Positions 1-9,293 of a stretch of 37,250 nt of DNA are shown one piece after another; within the stretch, counting starts at the first letter, position 1, and each line of letters starts with the position of its first letter. The position numbers and the translations under genes are program-made. The stretch comes from Phormidesmis sp. RL_2_1 (GTDB taxonomy: Bacteria > Cyanobacteriota > Cyanobacteriia > Phormidesmidales > Phormidesmidaceae), in assembly GCA_012033015.1 (NCBI GenBank), contig JAAUPS010000009.1:1-37250 (forward strand). The letters are read 5' to 3'. Under the pieces are notes generated by a model. That model was given only the letters and a program-made list of their open reading frames with translations, was not told the origin of the DNA and did no database searches.

Positions 1-111
1 GAAAATTGGGGCCTGACTGAAGCGGCACTGTTTGCGAAAACCCGTGCCCTCCATCAAACAGAAACAATATTTACGCCTACATGGATTAAAAAAGGAGAAG
101 ATTGGAGCTAG
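1..111 (+). CDS. C-terminal fragment of an unidentified protein
   Basis: Frame 1 is open from the window edge to a TAG at 109-111 and encodes the last 36 residues of a protein that begins outside the window. The tail reads like real protein and ends in IKKGEDWS. I do not recognise the family. It converges with the histidine kinase, whose stop lies about 80 bases downstream. No signal, domain or catalytic motif can be judged from so short a piece. Confidence 0.55.
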   Translation, partial: ENWGLTEAALFAKTRALHQTETIFTPTWIKKGEDWS

Positions 112-189
112 CCGCTGAGCTAGTGAGTTCAACCGCTGGGCCGCAAATCGATGGACACTCATGTTGCCCTACGCTAAAAGGGGCATGGG

Positions 190-2089
190 TTACCCCTGGA
201 TGGGAAGCTGGATGGAGAATTCGGTGCCTTGCCCTAGCTCAGCGTGAACGTCTAGGCTGCCGCCGTGGGTCTCAACAACGATCTGACGGGCGATCGCAAG
301 TCCTAATCCGGTGCCTTTACCCACCCCTTTGGTGGTGAATAAATGATCGAAGATTTTGGCTTTGATGTCATCACTCATGCCTTTGCCATTATCTTGTATG
401 CGAATATCAACCGTATTTTGATCGGCTAGCGCTACGGTGGTAATCGTGATTTGTTGGGGGTTATCTTCTAGCGCTTCAAAGGTAGAGTGTCCGGCAGCTT
501 CATCGAAGGCATCAATCGCATTGGCAAGGATGTTCATAAACACCTGGTTAAGCTGACCGGGAAAGCAATCAACCGGAGGCAGTTCGCCATAGTTTTGAAT
601 CACCGCGATGGCAGGGCGATGTTGGTTTGCTTTAAGTCGATACTTCAAAATGAGCAGGGTACTGTTGAGCCCTTCATTGAGATCGGCGCTGACTTTGTGC
701 TGTGTATCGGCGCGGGAGAAAATTCTTAAACTATCGCTAATGGAGGCAATGCGGTCAGTGGCACCCTGCATTGACTGCAACAATTCGGGTAAGTCGTTGC
801 GTAAAAAGTCTAGATCAATAGCTTGTGCATTCGCCTGGATAGCTGCCGCTGCTTGGGGATGGTGCTGTTGATACAAGTTGAGATGCCCTAGCAAATCTTG
901 TATGTATTCTTGAGCATTTTCAATACTGCCGTTGAGGAAGCCGACGGGATTGTTAATTTCGTGAGCGACGCCCGCAACTAAGTTGCCTAGAGAGGCCATT
1001 TTTTCGTGCCGGATCATCTGTAGCTGGGTGCTTTGGAGCGCTGACAAGGCTTTTTCTAGGGCTTGAGACTTTTGTAGAATGATGTCTTCATTTTTTTGCG
1101 ATCGCTAATATCTTCATGGCTGCCCAAAACACCATATACTGCCCCATCTTCGTCACATAGTGGGATTTTATTGATTTCCAGCCACCGCACAGTACCATGG
1201 GCTGTCGCCGTGGCTCAACCCGGTGCAGCTCAGCTTGATGAGAGGCCATCACCTTTTGATCGCTGGCTCGCAAGGCATCGGCTTCTGCTTTCGACCACGG
1301 CAGGTCGTCGTCAGTTTTGCCCAAAATCTCTTCAGGGTGCTGGATGCCTGCAAGATTTGCAAAATTTTGGTTACAGCCTAAGTAGGTGGATGTTTGATCT
1401 TTCCAAAAAATGACCTGGGGAATCGTATCGATGACTTTTCTCAGGAGCCGCTGTGAATAGTTTGCTTTTTGTAGGGCGAGTTGCGATCGCTGATATAGCC
1501 GATCGTTTTCGATCGAAATAGAGGCTTGAGCACACAAAAAATTGAGAATAGAGATATGGTCACTGGTAAAGACATCACTGGCTGATTGATGCTGTATATA
1601 GAGCACCCCAGCCAAACTCTTTTGATTGAGAATAGGTAAACACAGCAAGCTTTTAGGTGCATTATGGACAAAATATTCATCAATAATCGGCAGCAACTGA
1701 CGCAGATGATCGATGACAACGACGCTTTGGGTTTTGATCACATGCTCAATCAGTTTGACGGGCAAACGAGAATGGTTGGCCAAGGGTTCTATGCCAATTT
1801 CTGTGATCTGGGTGGTAGCGATGACCTGTACTTGCCAAGTTGCCTTTTCAGGAAACACTAACGCACACAAATTGCCCCCAGAGAGTCGCAGGATAATTTG
1901 GGTCAGTTTGAATAGCCGCTGATCGGGTGGCATTGACCCGGAGATGCTTTGAGCAGCGCTGAGTACGGCTGAAAGATCTAGAGCAGTACCGAGGGCAAAG
2001 TCTAACGTTGTATCGATGCTGGTTGTAGCGGTCAAAGCCTTGCTGGCTTTAGAATCAAGACTGTGGGACTGCTCTAGCTCGGACATCAT
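190..2089 (-). CDS. GAF-PAS sensor histidine kinase, interrupted by two single-base frameshifts
   Basis: This is a cytoplasmic two-component sensor kinase with no membrane segment. In order it has an N-terminal linker, a GAF domain (about residues 65-205), a PAS domain (about 220-345), a HisKA dimerisation domain with H-box AGVAHEINNP, and a HATPase_c domain (N-box NILANAIDAF, G1 IQDNGKGM, F/G2 DHLFTTKGVGKGTGLG). The reading frame breaks twice. Near 1198/1199 one missing base turns QPDGTVRWLE into an out-of-frame read. In the T7 run at 1091-1097 one more base restores SDRKKNEDIILQKSQALEKAL. With both repaired the gene is 634 codons. The GAF-PAS-HisKA order resembles the C-terminal part of the large cyanobacterial STK/AAA hybrid kinases, but here it stands alone. 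No response regulator is adjacent and the ligand is unknown. Confidence 0.9.
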
Positions 2090-2182
2090 GATTCAACAGC
2101 TCGAAAAATTACTTTTATAGTGCCCAGGAAACGATGGCACCTCCAAAGGTCAACGGCCGAACGAAACGGTGCGATCGCACTA

Positions 2183-2218
2183 CCAGCCTACTGAAATTGT
2201 CCAGCCTACTGAAATTGT
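2183..2218. repeat. 18-bp tandem duplication
   Basis: Two exact adjacent copies of ccagcctactgaaattgt lie in the 241-bp gap between the divergently transcribed histidine kinase and radical SAM genes, about 110 bases before the radical SAM start. A HIP1-like site (gcgatcgc) precedes them. No function is evident. Confidence 0.9.
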
Positions 2219-2330
2219 CCCTACATAGGTCCTTGCCCGATCTCAGACGTGATAGGGTGTCATAGATTAGACCGCTTGACGCTATCCGCTATTCAATTTT
2301 CATAGTTCTTCATTTGACTAGGCATTTCTT

Positions 2331-3941
2331 ATGAAAGCTCTACTGATTTATCCACTGTTTCCCAAGAGTTTTTGGTCATTTGACAAAGCTATCGAACTTG
2401 CGGGCCGCAAGGCTATTTTGCCGCCCTTGGGCTTGGTCACAGTAGCAGGCATTTTGCCAGATGAATGGGAATTACGCCTGGTTGATCGCAATGTGGAAGC
2501 GCTGAGCGAAGCAGATTGGAATTGGGCTGATCTGGTCATTTTATCTGGCATGATTGTGCAAAAGCCCGATATGCTAGCCCAAATCCGTGAAGCGAAGCGG
2601 CGTAACCTGCCGGTGGCAGTCGGTGGGCCTTATGCCACGGCCTTGCCCCAAGAAGTGATTGAAGCTGGGGCTGATTTTCGCGTGTTAGATGAAGGCGAAA
2701 TCACACTGCCGATGCTGGTAGAAGCGATTGAAAAGGGGGAAACCGAAGGCACCTTTCGGGCCCTAGAGCGCCCCGATGTCAGCTTGAGCCCAATACCTCG
2801 GTTTGATTTGCTCAAGCTAGATGCCTACTCAGAGATGGCTGTGCAGTTTTCACGGGGCTGTCCGTTTCAATGCGAATTTTGCGACATTATTGTGCTCTAT
2901 GGCCGCAAGCCGCGCACTAAAACACCAGAGCAAATGATTAAAGAACTGGAGTTTCTTTATCAGCTCGGCTGGCGGCGCAGTATTTTTATGGTCGATGACA
3001 ACTTCATTGGCAATAAGCGCAACGTTAAGCTGATGCTCAAAGCCCTTGCACCTTGGATGAAGGAAAAAGGCTATCCGTTTACCTTCTCGACTGAAGCTTC
3101 GGTAGATTTGGCCAATGACCAAGAGCTGATGGATTTGATGACGGCCTGTAACTTTGGCGCGGTTTTCCTGGGCGTAGAAACGCCCGATGCCGACAGTCTT
3201 AAGGTCACCCAAAAGTTTCAGAATGTGCGCGATCCGCTCAGTGAATCTATCCATAAAATTGCCAGTACCGGTATCCGAGTGATGGCGGGCTTTATTATTG
3301 GCTTCGATGGTGAGAAAAAGGGCGCAGGCGATCGCATTGTGCAATTTGTAGAACAGTGCTCTGTGCCGACCGCACTGTTTAGTATGCTTCAAGCCTTGCC
3401 CGATACTGCCCTCTGGCATCGTCTCGAAAAAGAAGGCCGCCTGCTCGCCGGGAAAGAAACGGCCAATATCCACCAAACGACGCTGATGAACTTTGTGCCC
3501 ACCCGCCCGGTGGAAGAAGTTGCCCAAGAATATGTCGATGCCTTTTGGCACCTCTACGATCCACAGAAGTATCTAGACCGCTGCTATCGCCACTACCGCA
3601 TTCTTGGTGAGGCCCCTTGCCACAATGACAAAAGCCGTGGCCCCAAACCTAAGTCAGCCAAGGAACCTTTTAACTGGCACTTAGTTAAGGCGCTGGCGAT
3701 TGTCTGCTGGAAACAGGGAATTGAAAGAAAAACCCGCTCTACTTTTTGGCGGTATCTTTTTAGCATGATGAAGCACAACCGCGGTGGCGTTGCTAGCTAT
3801 CTGACCGTATGTGCCCAAATCGAGCACTTCCTGGAGTATCGCCAAATTGTCAAAGATGAAATTGAATCGCAAATTGCAGATGTGATTGCCACCAGAGAGG
3901 TTGAAGTTGCGATCGCAGCCGAAACGGTAGCTGCTTCTTGA
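2331..3941 (+). CDS. B12-binding radical SAM protein, HpnP/DUF4070-type
   Basis: 536 residues. The N-terminal part (about 1-150) has the layout of a cobalamin-binding domain (KALLIYPLFP, VGGPYAT, DEGEITLPM). The radical SAM core follows, with the [4Fe-4S] motif CPFQCEFC (CxxxCxxC) near residue 180 and further conserved stretches MVDDNFIGNK and VMAGFIIGFDGEK. The C-terminal third matches the DUF4070 region of this group. Family knowledge: members include hopanoid C-2 methylase HpnP and several cyanobacterial paralogues of unknown substrate, and they use B12 and S-adenosylmethionine to methylate or rearrange unactivated carbons. I infer a methylase-like role but cannot assign HpnP, because no squalene-hopene cyclase or other hopanoid gene is present in the window. 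The start is the ATG at 2331. The frame is intact throughout. Confidence 0.88.
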   Translation: MKALLIYPLFPKSFWSFDKAIELAGRKAILPPLGLVTVAGILPDEWELRLVDRNVEALSEADWNWADLVILSGMIVQKPDMLAQIREAKRRNLPVAVGGPYATALPQEVIEAGADFRVLDEGEITLPMLVEAIEKGETEGTFRALERPDVSLSPIPRFDLLKLDAYSEMAVQFSRGCPFQCEFCDIIVLYGRKPRTKTPEQMIKELEFLYQLGWRRSIFMVDDNFIGNKRNVKLMLKALAPWMKEKGYPFTFSTEASVDLANDQELMDLMTACNFGAVFLGVETPDADSLKVTQKFQNVRDPLSESIHKIASTGIRVMAGFIIGFDGEKKGAGDRIVQFVEQCSVPTALFSMLQALPDTALWHRLEKEGRLLAGKETANIHQTTLMNFVPTRPVEEVAQEYVDAFWHLYDPQKYLDRCYRHYRILGEAPCHNDKSRGPKPKSAKEPFNWHLVKALAIVCWKQGIERKTRSTFWRYLFSMMKHNRGGVASYLTVCAQIEHFLEYRQIVKDEIESQIADVIATREVEVAIAAETVAAS

Positions 3942-3944
3942 GGT

Positions 3945-4120
3945 CTATAGCCTCTTCTATCGAGTGAGTTAGGACAATAGTCATTGCTAGAAGCCTTGAC
4001 GAGCAGGGGCTCACTCGACCTGCGTCGTTGTACGGCGCTAGCGGTGAGACCCTGCGTCGTCGTACGGCGCTAAGGAATGCTTACCAAGACAAAGTCAGAA
4101 TGCATCCTTGACATTGCTAT
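3945..4120 (+). repeat. Dispersed non-coding repeat, copy A
   Basis: This fills much of the 322-bp gap between the radical SAM gene and larB. Bases 4034-4120 match the reverse complement of 21474-21560 at 83 of 87 positions, and 3961-3985 match the reverse complement of 21646-21670 exactly. The element contains an internal direct repeat, ctgcgtcgtYgtacggcgcta, at 4020-4040 and 4052-4072. No open reading frame or terminal inverted repeat is apparent. It could be a MITE-like or REP-like element. The rest of the gap holds a 16-bp near-perfect tandem duplication at 4157-4188. Confidence 0.85.
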
Positions 4121-4156
4121 CCAATCGAATTTTTGAGTACTCAGAGAATCTTTGTC

Positions 4157-4188
4157 TAAACCACTGCAGTCTTAAACCTCTGCAGTCT
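4157..4188. repeat. 16-bp tandem duplication
   Basis: Two adjacent copies of taaaccWctgcagtct differ at one base. They lie downstream of repeat copy A and of the 3' end of larB. No function is evident. Confidence 0.8.
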
Positions 4189-4263
4189 CAAATCACTTTG
4201 GACAAGGCAGGGCGTTTTTGATCATCAATATTCTTTTGATCATCAGGGCTTTGACACACCTGA

Positions 4264-5064
4264 TCAAGATGGGTCATTTTGCACTCTAGCGGCCGTTCGC
4301 AAAATCTGTCCTGCCAAAATAGCCGCGCCAAATCCATTATCGATATTCACAACCCCAATCCCCGTCGCACAGGAATTAAGCATGGTGAGCAAAGGTGCTA
4401 GGCCCTGAAAGCTTGCTCCATAGCCAATGCTCGTGGGTACCGCAATCACCGGACATTGTGCCAACCCTGCCACCACGCTGGGCAACGCCCCTTCCATCCC
4501 TGCTGCCACTATCAGCACATCAGAATTATCAATCACATGGCGATTGCTCAGCAGCCGGTGAATACCTGCTACTCCCACATCCCATAGGCGTGTCACCTGA
4601 AAACCACACAGTTCAGCGGTCACAGCCGCTTCTTCGGCCACCGGCAAATCGGCGGTGCCAGCGGTCAAAATGCTGAGGTTTCCCGGCTGACGCGAGATTT
4701 GCTGTAGGGATTGAATGGCACAAATTCTAGCCCTTTCAAAATACGTTGTTTGAGGGAGCGCCGCCTGGATATCTGCCCCTTTTTGTCCGTCCACCCGCGT
4801 TGCCATAACCACCGGATGTAGCGGTTCCATCACCTTCATAATCTCGATAATTTGTCCAGCGGTTTTATCCTGACCCCATATCACCTCTGGGAAGCCCGTG
4901 CGCCGGGTGCGCTGGTGATCGATTTTGGCAAACCCACCGACTTCTTCGTAGGCCGTTGTCGCTTCAGCTTTTGGCAACTGCAGTTGTTCAAAAGCCGCTT
5001 CGGGGCTGAGGTGACCGGCAGCCACAGATTGGAATAATTTACGGATAGCGTCAGACTGAGTCAC
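4264..5064 (-). CDS. larB: LarB, nickel-pincer cofactor biosynthesis carboxylase
   Basis: 266 residues, about the usual length for LarB. The C-terminal half carries the PurE-like AIRC fold signature: ILTAGTADLPVAEEA, VGVAGIHRLL, IVAAGMEGALPSVVAGL, then VPTSIGYGASFQGLAPLL and IDNGFGAA near the end. Family knowledge: LarB carboxylates and hydrolyses nicotinic acid adenine dinucleotide to pyridinium-3,5-dicarboxylate mononucleotide, the first step to the nickel-pincer cofactor of lactate racemase and related LarA enzymes. No larC, larE or larA is next to it; many cyanobacteria carry larB away from them. The gene starts at ATG 5064, 76 bases from the divergent gene at 5141. The frame is intact. 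Confidence 0.92.
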   Translation of the reverse strand: MTQSDAIRKLFQSVAAGHLSPEAAFEQLQLPKAEATTAYEEVGGFAKIDHQRTRRTGFPEVIWGQDKTAGQIIEIMKVMEPLHPVVMATRVDGQKGADIQAALPQTTYFERARICAIQSLQQISRQPGNLSILTAGTADLPVAEEAAVTAELCGFQVTRLWDVGVAGIHRLLSNRHVIDNSDVLIVAAGMEGALPSVVAGLAQCPVIAVPTSIGYGASFQGLAPLLTMLNSCATGIGVVNIDNGFGAAILAGQILRTAARVQNDPS

Positions 5065-5140
5065 AGGGATACATAAAAGAATTTTGACTGTAATAGGCTA
5101 ACGTGATCTAGTCTCGATCAACGCTATCTAGTTTGGTTTT

Positions 5141-6570
5141 ATGACCTCTGCGCCGACTGCTGCTGGTTCTGAAGTTGATAGCACCATCTCTGAGGTGCTT
5201 GAACCCATTTCTGAACCCATTCCTGAACCCATTTCTGAACCCATTCCTGAACCCATTGACGTTGTGATATTAACGAATGGCCCCGGTGAGGTCACCACTT
5301 GGGTGAAGCCTGTGGTGACCTCACTGCGCGTCTGCAGTAGCAGTCGTGGAGAATCACTCCGCATTTCTGTCATGCTCTCCCCTTGTCCCCATGCTTCTGG
5401 CAAAGAAGCCGACGTTCTGAAAAATTACCCTGAAGTAGACCGCGTCCAAAGCGCTCCTCACTTTTTCAAATTCCTTTTGACCGGCAAACCGCCGACAATT
5501 GGGACTGGCATCCCAAAGGCATCGTCGTTTTTCTCGGGGGCGATCAGTTTTATACCCTTTTAATTGCCAAGCGTCTTGGCTATCGCACCACAACCTATGC
5601 TGAATGGGATGCCCGGTGGCTAGGCCAAATTGATAGCTTCGGTGTTATGCAAGCGGCCTTAGCCCACAAAGCACCCGCCCGCTACCGGCACAAATTTACC
5701 GTTGTCGGTGATCTGATGGCCGATGTGCAAACCCATGCCGACCGTTTAGCCATTACTGCGGCTTTAGGCATTGCTCCAGATGCTGAATTGCTTTGCTTTT
5801 TACCAGGCTCAAAGCCTGCCAAACTAGGCATGGGGTTGCCGTTGGGACTGGCAATTATGCAAACGCTTCACAGCCAAAGACCCCACACCCAATACGTGAT
5901 TGGCCTTGCCCCTAACCTCAGTTTGGCCGACCTGATGCGCTACACAGATCCTCAGAGAAATCCTGCTGTCGCACTGACCAATAGCCCCCTGGTCAAACTT
6001 ATCGAACCCACCGATGGCTTGCCCTATCTCCAAATTGAAAACGGCCCTAAAATATTCCTCTGGCAACGGTTTCCAGCTCTCGATTTGTTTTCTCAATGCA
6101 CACTGTGTCTAACCACTGTAGGCGCTAACACGGCCCAACTAGGGGCATTGGCCGTACCCATGATCATTATTATTCCAACCCAAGGGCTAAATGAGCTAAG
6201 GCTGTGGGATGGGCTACCTGGGGTGATCGCAGGCTTACCCGGCGTAGGGTTGATCGCGAGAAAATACATCAATCCTTTGATCATTCGCACGATTCAAAAA
6301 TCAGGCAGATTGTTTGCATGGCCTAATATCTGGGCCAAGCGCGAGATCGTTCCCGAGCTTTTTGGGCTGCTGAATGCCGACAGTGTTAGCCAAGTTGTTT
6401 TGGACTATCTGACTCACCCCGAAAAACTCACCGCCATGCGCCAAACCCTGAAAACCCTCCGTGGCCCTTCCGGCGCAGCGGATAAAATGGCCAGCCTTAT
6501 TTTAAAGACCGTCAACTTAAAGAGCGTTAACTATCCTACGGTCAACTATCCTAAAGAGAAGGCGCTGTAA
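5141..6570 (+). CDS. Lipid-A-disaccharide synthase-related glycosyltransferase, one frameshift
   Basis: Repaired length is 476 residues. The first 39 or so are a low-complexity leader containing EPIS/EPIP repeats, and the catalytic core begins at IDVVILTNGPGEVTTW. The frame breaks at about 5485-5490. Adding one A to the aaa of ggcaaaccg gives TGKTADNWDWHPKG, and the protein then continues without interruption through LGGDQFYTLLIAKRLGYR, a GSKPAKLG loop and the C-terminal donor-binding half (TTVGANTAQLGALAVPMIII). Family knowledge: this is the cyanobacterial LpxB-related group, GT-B glycosyltransferases distinct from true LpxB, with no settled substrate. The prolyl oligopeptidase begins 16 bases downstream, so the two are probably co-transcribed. 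The ATG at 5141 gives the longest frame; a later in-frame start would remove the repeat leader. Confidence 0.85.
5201..5260. repeat. 12/24-bp coding tandem repeat
   Basis: Five consecutive units begin gaacccatt. They alternate gaacccatttct and gaacccattcct, and the last is gaacccattgac. They encode EPIS-EPIP-EPIS-EPIP-EPID at the start of the LpxB-related protein. The alternation shows that a 24-bp block was itself duplicated. Confidence 0.9.
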
Positions 6571-6586
6571 CCTATCTTGTTTCCCC

Positions 6587-8643
6587 ATGCCTCTTGATTA
6601 CCCCACCACTCGCACCACCGATACGACTGATACCTACCACGGCATTACCGTTGCCGATCCTTATCGCTGGCTGGAAGATCCTAACGCCCCTGAAACTGCA
6701 GCCTGGGTTGAAGCTCAAAATCAGGTGACGTTTGGCTATCTGAATCATTTGCCAGGGCGCGATCGCATCAAATCACGCCTGACTGAGCTTTGGAACTATG
6801 AGCGCTACGGCATTCCTTTTAAACAGGGCAACAGATATTTTTACTACAAAAATGACGGTCTTCAGAACCAATCTGTCCTTTATACCCTGCCGGATTTAGA
6901 AGCTGAACCCACCGTCTTGCTAGATCCCAACACCCTCTCTGCAGATGGGACCGTAGCCCTTGCTGGCATCGCCATCAGTGAAAATGGTCAGTACCTCGCC
7001 TATGGCCTTTCTACTGCCGGATCAGACTGGATGGAATGGCAGATTCGTAACATTGAAACCGGTGAAGATATCAATGATCTCCTTCAGTGGGTCAAATTTT
7101 CTGGTGCGGCTTGGACCCATGATCATCAAGGCTTCTTCTACAGCCGCTACGACGAACCAAAAGCAGAAAGCAAACTCGAAGATGTCAACCGCTACCAAAA
7201 GCTCTACTACCATGTTCTGGGCACGCCACAGTCTGAAGACACCCTCATTTACGAACGTGCTGACCAGCCCGATTGGGGCTTTAGCGGTGGCGTCACTGAA
7301 GATGGCCGCTACCTGATTATTTCCGTTTGGCTGGGCACCGATTCCAAAAATTTGTTGTTCTACAAAGACTTACAAGATCCTCAGGCTGAGGTTATCGAAC
7401 TGATCTCAAAATTTGAGGCCCAATACAGCCTCATCGACAATGAAGGCACTACTTTTTGGCTGCGCACCGATCTAGATGCCCCCAAAGGTAAGGTTATCGC
7501 CATTGATATTACCAACCCTGGTCGCAGCCACTGGCAAACGCTCATTCCCGAAGCCGAAGAGACGTTAGATGCAGTTGGGGTTCTCAATCATCAGTTTGTG
7601 GCCGATTACCTCAAAGATGCCTATACCCAAATCAAAATTTTTGATCTCACCGGTACCTTCGTCCGTGACGTTGTGCTTCCTGGCATTGGTGCAGCCGGTG
7701 GCTTTAATGGTAAGCGCACCGATAGCGAAACGTTCTACAGCTTCACCAGTTTCACGGTTCCAAGTCGCATCTATCGATACAACTTCACCACGGACGAGAG
7801 CACTCTATTCCGGCAGCCGACTATCCCTTTCGAGCCTGATGCCTACGAAACCCAGCAAGTCTTTTATCCCAGTAAAGACGGTACCAAAATCCCCATATTC
7901 ATCACCGCCAAAAAGGGCCTTGTGCTGAACGGGGAAAATCCAACGCTACTCTACGGCTACGGCGGGTTCAATATTTCTCTTTCTCCTAGTTTTTCAGTGA
8001 GCAATCTCGTTTGGCTAGAGTTGGGGGGAATCTATGCGGTGCAAATTTGCGAGGCGGCGGTGAGTACGGTGAGGCTTGGCATCAGCAGGGCATCAAAACC
8101 CACAAGCAAACCGTATTTGATGACTTTATAAGCGCGGGTGAATGGCTCATAGCGCAGCGTTATACCAAGTCTGAAAAACTTGCGATCGCAGGAGGCAGCA
8201 ATGGCGGCTTGCTAGTGGGAGCCTGCATCACTCAGCGCCCCGATCTTTTTAGTGCAGCCCTACCGGCTGTAGGGGTATTAGACATGCTCCGCTTTAATCA
8301 ATTCACCATCGGCTGGGCTTGGGAATCTGACTATGGCTCTCCCCATAACGAAGATGAATTCAAAGCGCTCTATGCCTACTCTCCTCTCCACAACCTCAAA
8401 CCCGGCACCGAATATCCATCGACCATGATCATCACCGCCGACCACGATGATCGCGTGGTTCCAGCCCACAGTTTCAAGTTCGCTGCTGCCCTTCAGGCTG
8501 CCCACACAGGCGACAACCCCGTTCTCATCCGAATCGAAACCAAAGCAGGCCACGGCGCAGGCAAGCCCACCACCAAACAAATCGAAGAAGCGACTGACAA
8601 ATGGGCCTTCCTAGCCCATGAGCTAGGCGTTGCAGTGCAATAA
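6587..8643 (+). CDS. Prolyl oligopeptidase (S9A serine peptidase), one frameshift
   Basis: Repaired length is 685 residues, normal for the family. The N-terminal seven-bladed beta-propeller opens with the typical [19 protein letters not shown]. The alpha/beta-hydrolase domain carries the catalytic serine in GGSNGG (codon at 8197, residue about 538), the acid in [12 protein letters not shown] and the histidine in KAGHGAGKP. The frame breaks at about 8038-8041. Observed gcggtgcaaattt needs one more G to read [16 protein letters not shown], a conserved stretch of the family. No signal peptide is seen, so a cytoplasmic enzyme cleaving short proline-containing peptides is likely. It follows the LpxB-related gene by 16 bases and is followed by a strong hairpin. 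Confidence 0.93.
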
Positions 8644-8690
8644 AAACCCATCACCGCTATTTACAACTCTTACAATAGCAACAGCACCTA

Positions 8691-8720
8691 ATTGTTTCGC
8701 TCAGAATTGTTTCGCTCAGA
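8691..8720. repeat. 15-bp tandem duplication
   Basis: Two exact adjacent copies of attgtttcgctcaga lie about 50 bases downstream of the prolyl oligopeptidase stop and ahead of the hairpin at 8748. Confidence 0.9.
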
Positions 8721-8747
8721 ACAGCCCATAATCGCAACCCTTACCCG

Positions 8748-8784
8748 TATCTAGCTCGCTCTCAGAGCAGGCTAGATATCATTT
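8748..8784 (+). terminator. Stem-loop, probable transcription terminator
   Basis: The arms TATCTAGC (8748-8755) and GCTAGATA (8771-8778) pair perfectly. After a two-base internal mismatch the inner arms GCTCT and AGAGC also pair. A short T tract (tcatttt) follows. It lies about 105 bases after the prolyl oligopeptidase stop. The stem is strong but the T tract is short, so termination is likely but not certain. Confidence 0.6.
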
Positions 8785-8800
8785 TGGGAAAAACTACCCA

Positions 8801-9228
8801 ATGATTTTGTGTTACCAACCTGTTGTGTTACCCGACGATCCTGTAGACAATATCAATCAGCCGCCTCTAGCCTATGCGCTGACTGAAGGCTTAGCTTTAT
8901 CGGGTTATTTGCCATCGACTGCCTTGACCTGCAGCAACTATGGCATCTGTGCCAAGCTTCAGAGTAAAGCAGTCTTGGGGGTAAAACAGTCTTGGCGTGA
9001 GAAATTGACCAAGCAAGAAAAGCTCAAAGCTGAATCAAGAAAAGAGCAAAGCCGAATAAGAAAGGCCAAATAAGAAAGGCCGAATAAGAAAGGCCGAATA
9101 AGAAAGGCCGAATAAGATAAGGAGCAAAGCTGAGAAAATCCAGCAGCAGGCGATCGCAAAATCGCAAAACTAAGTGAACTCGGGCTCAGCACCGATCAAA
9201 TCGCAGCAACCTTAGACGTTTCCATAGA
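8801..9228 (+). pseudogene. Degraded Uma2-like (DUF820) endonuclease remnant
   Basis: An ATG-started frame (8801-9073) reads LPDDPVDNINQPPLAYALTE, then SNYGIC and KAVLGVKQSW. From memory this resembles the N-terminus of cyanobacterial Uma2-family proteins. The catalytic core that should follow is missing. The frame passes straight into a charged coiled-coil-like stretch and stops in a 14-bp tandem repeat. Downstream another frame reads AEKIQQQAIAK, and with one extra A near 9160 it continues as IAKLSELGLSTDQIAATLDV, typical of the C-terminal tails of such nucleases. I infer an internal deletion plus repeat expansion. The family assignment is tentative, and a short functional protein cannot be excluded. 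Confidence 0.4.
9051..9120. repeat. Five tandem 14-bp units
   Basis: Five consecutive near-identical units of gccgaataagaaag; unit 2 has ccaaa for ccgaa, and the last unit ends gataa. Because 14 is not a multiple of three, successive copies rotate the reading frame, and every frame soon meets the TAA in gaataag. The array therefore interrupts the remnant gene it sits in. Confidence 0.92.
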
Positions 9229-9239
9229 AAATATCCAAG

Positions 9240-9267
9240 CACCATCAATCAGACACCATCAATCAAG
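9240..9267. repeat. 14-bp tandem duplication
   Basis: Adjacent copies of caccatcaatcaRR (caccatcaatcaga, then caccatcaatcaag) lie just before the rhodanese gene and upstream of its ribosome binding site. No function is evident. Confidence 0.75.
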
Positions 9268-9293
9268 CGCCATAAAATTTAAGGATTTGCCCC

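Noticed and set aside
102-338. Plus-strand frame at the left edge
   Set aside because: It overlaps the C-terminal kinase domain of the histidine kinase on the other strand and has no recognisable domain.
2850-3551. 233-codon frame on the minus strand
   Set aside because: It lies entirely inside the radical SAM gene, whose sense frame shows CxxxCxxC and full family similarity. The antisense product has no family resemblance.
9051-9120. CRISPR array
   Set aside because: The 14-bp units are contiguous with no spacers; this is a simple tandem repeat.
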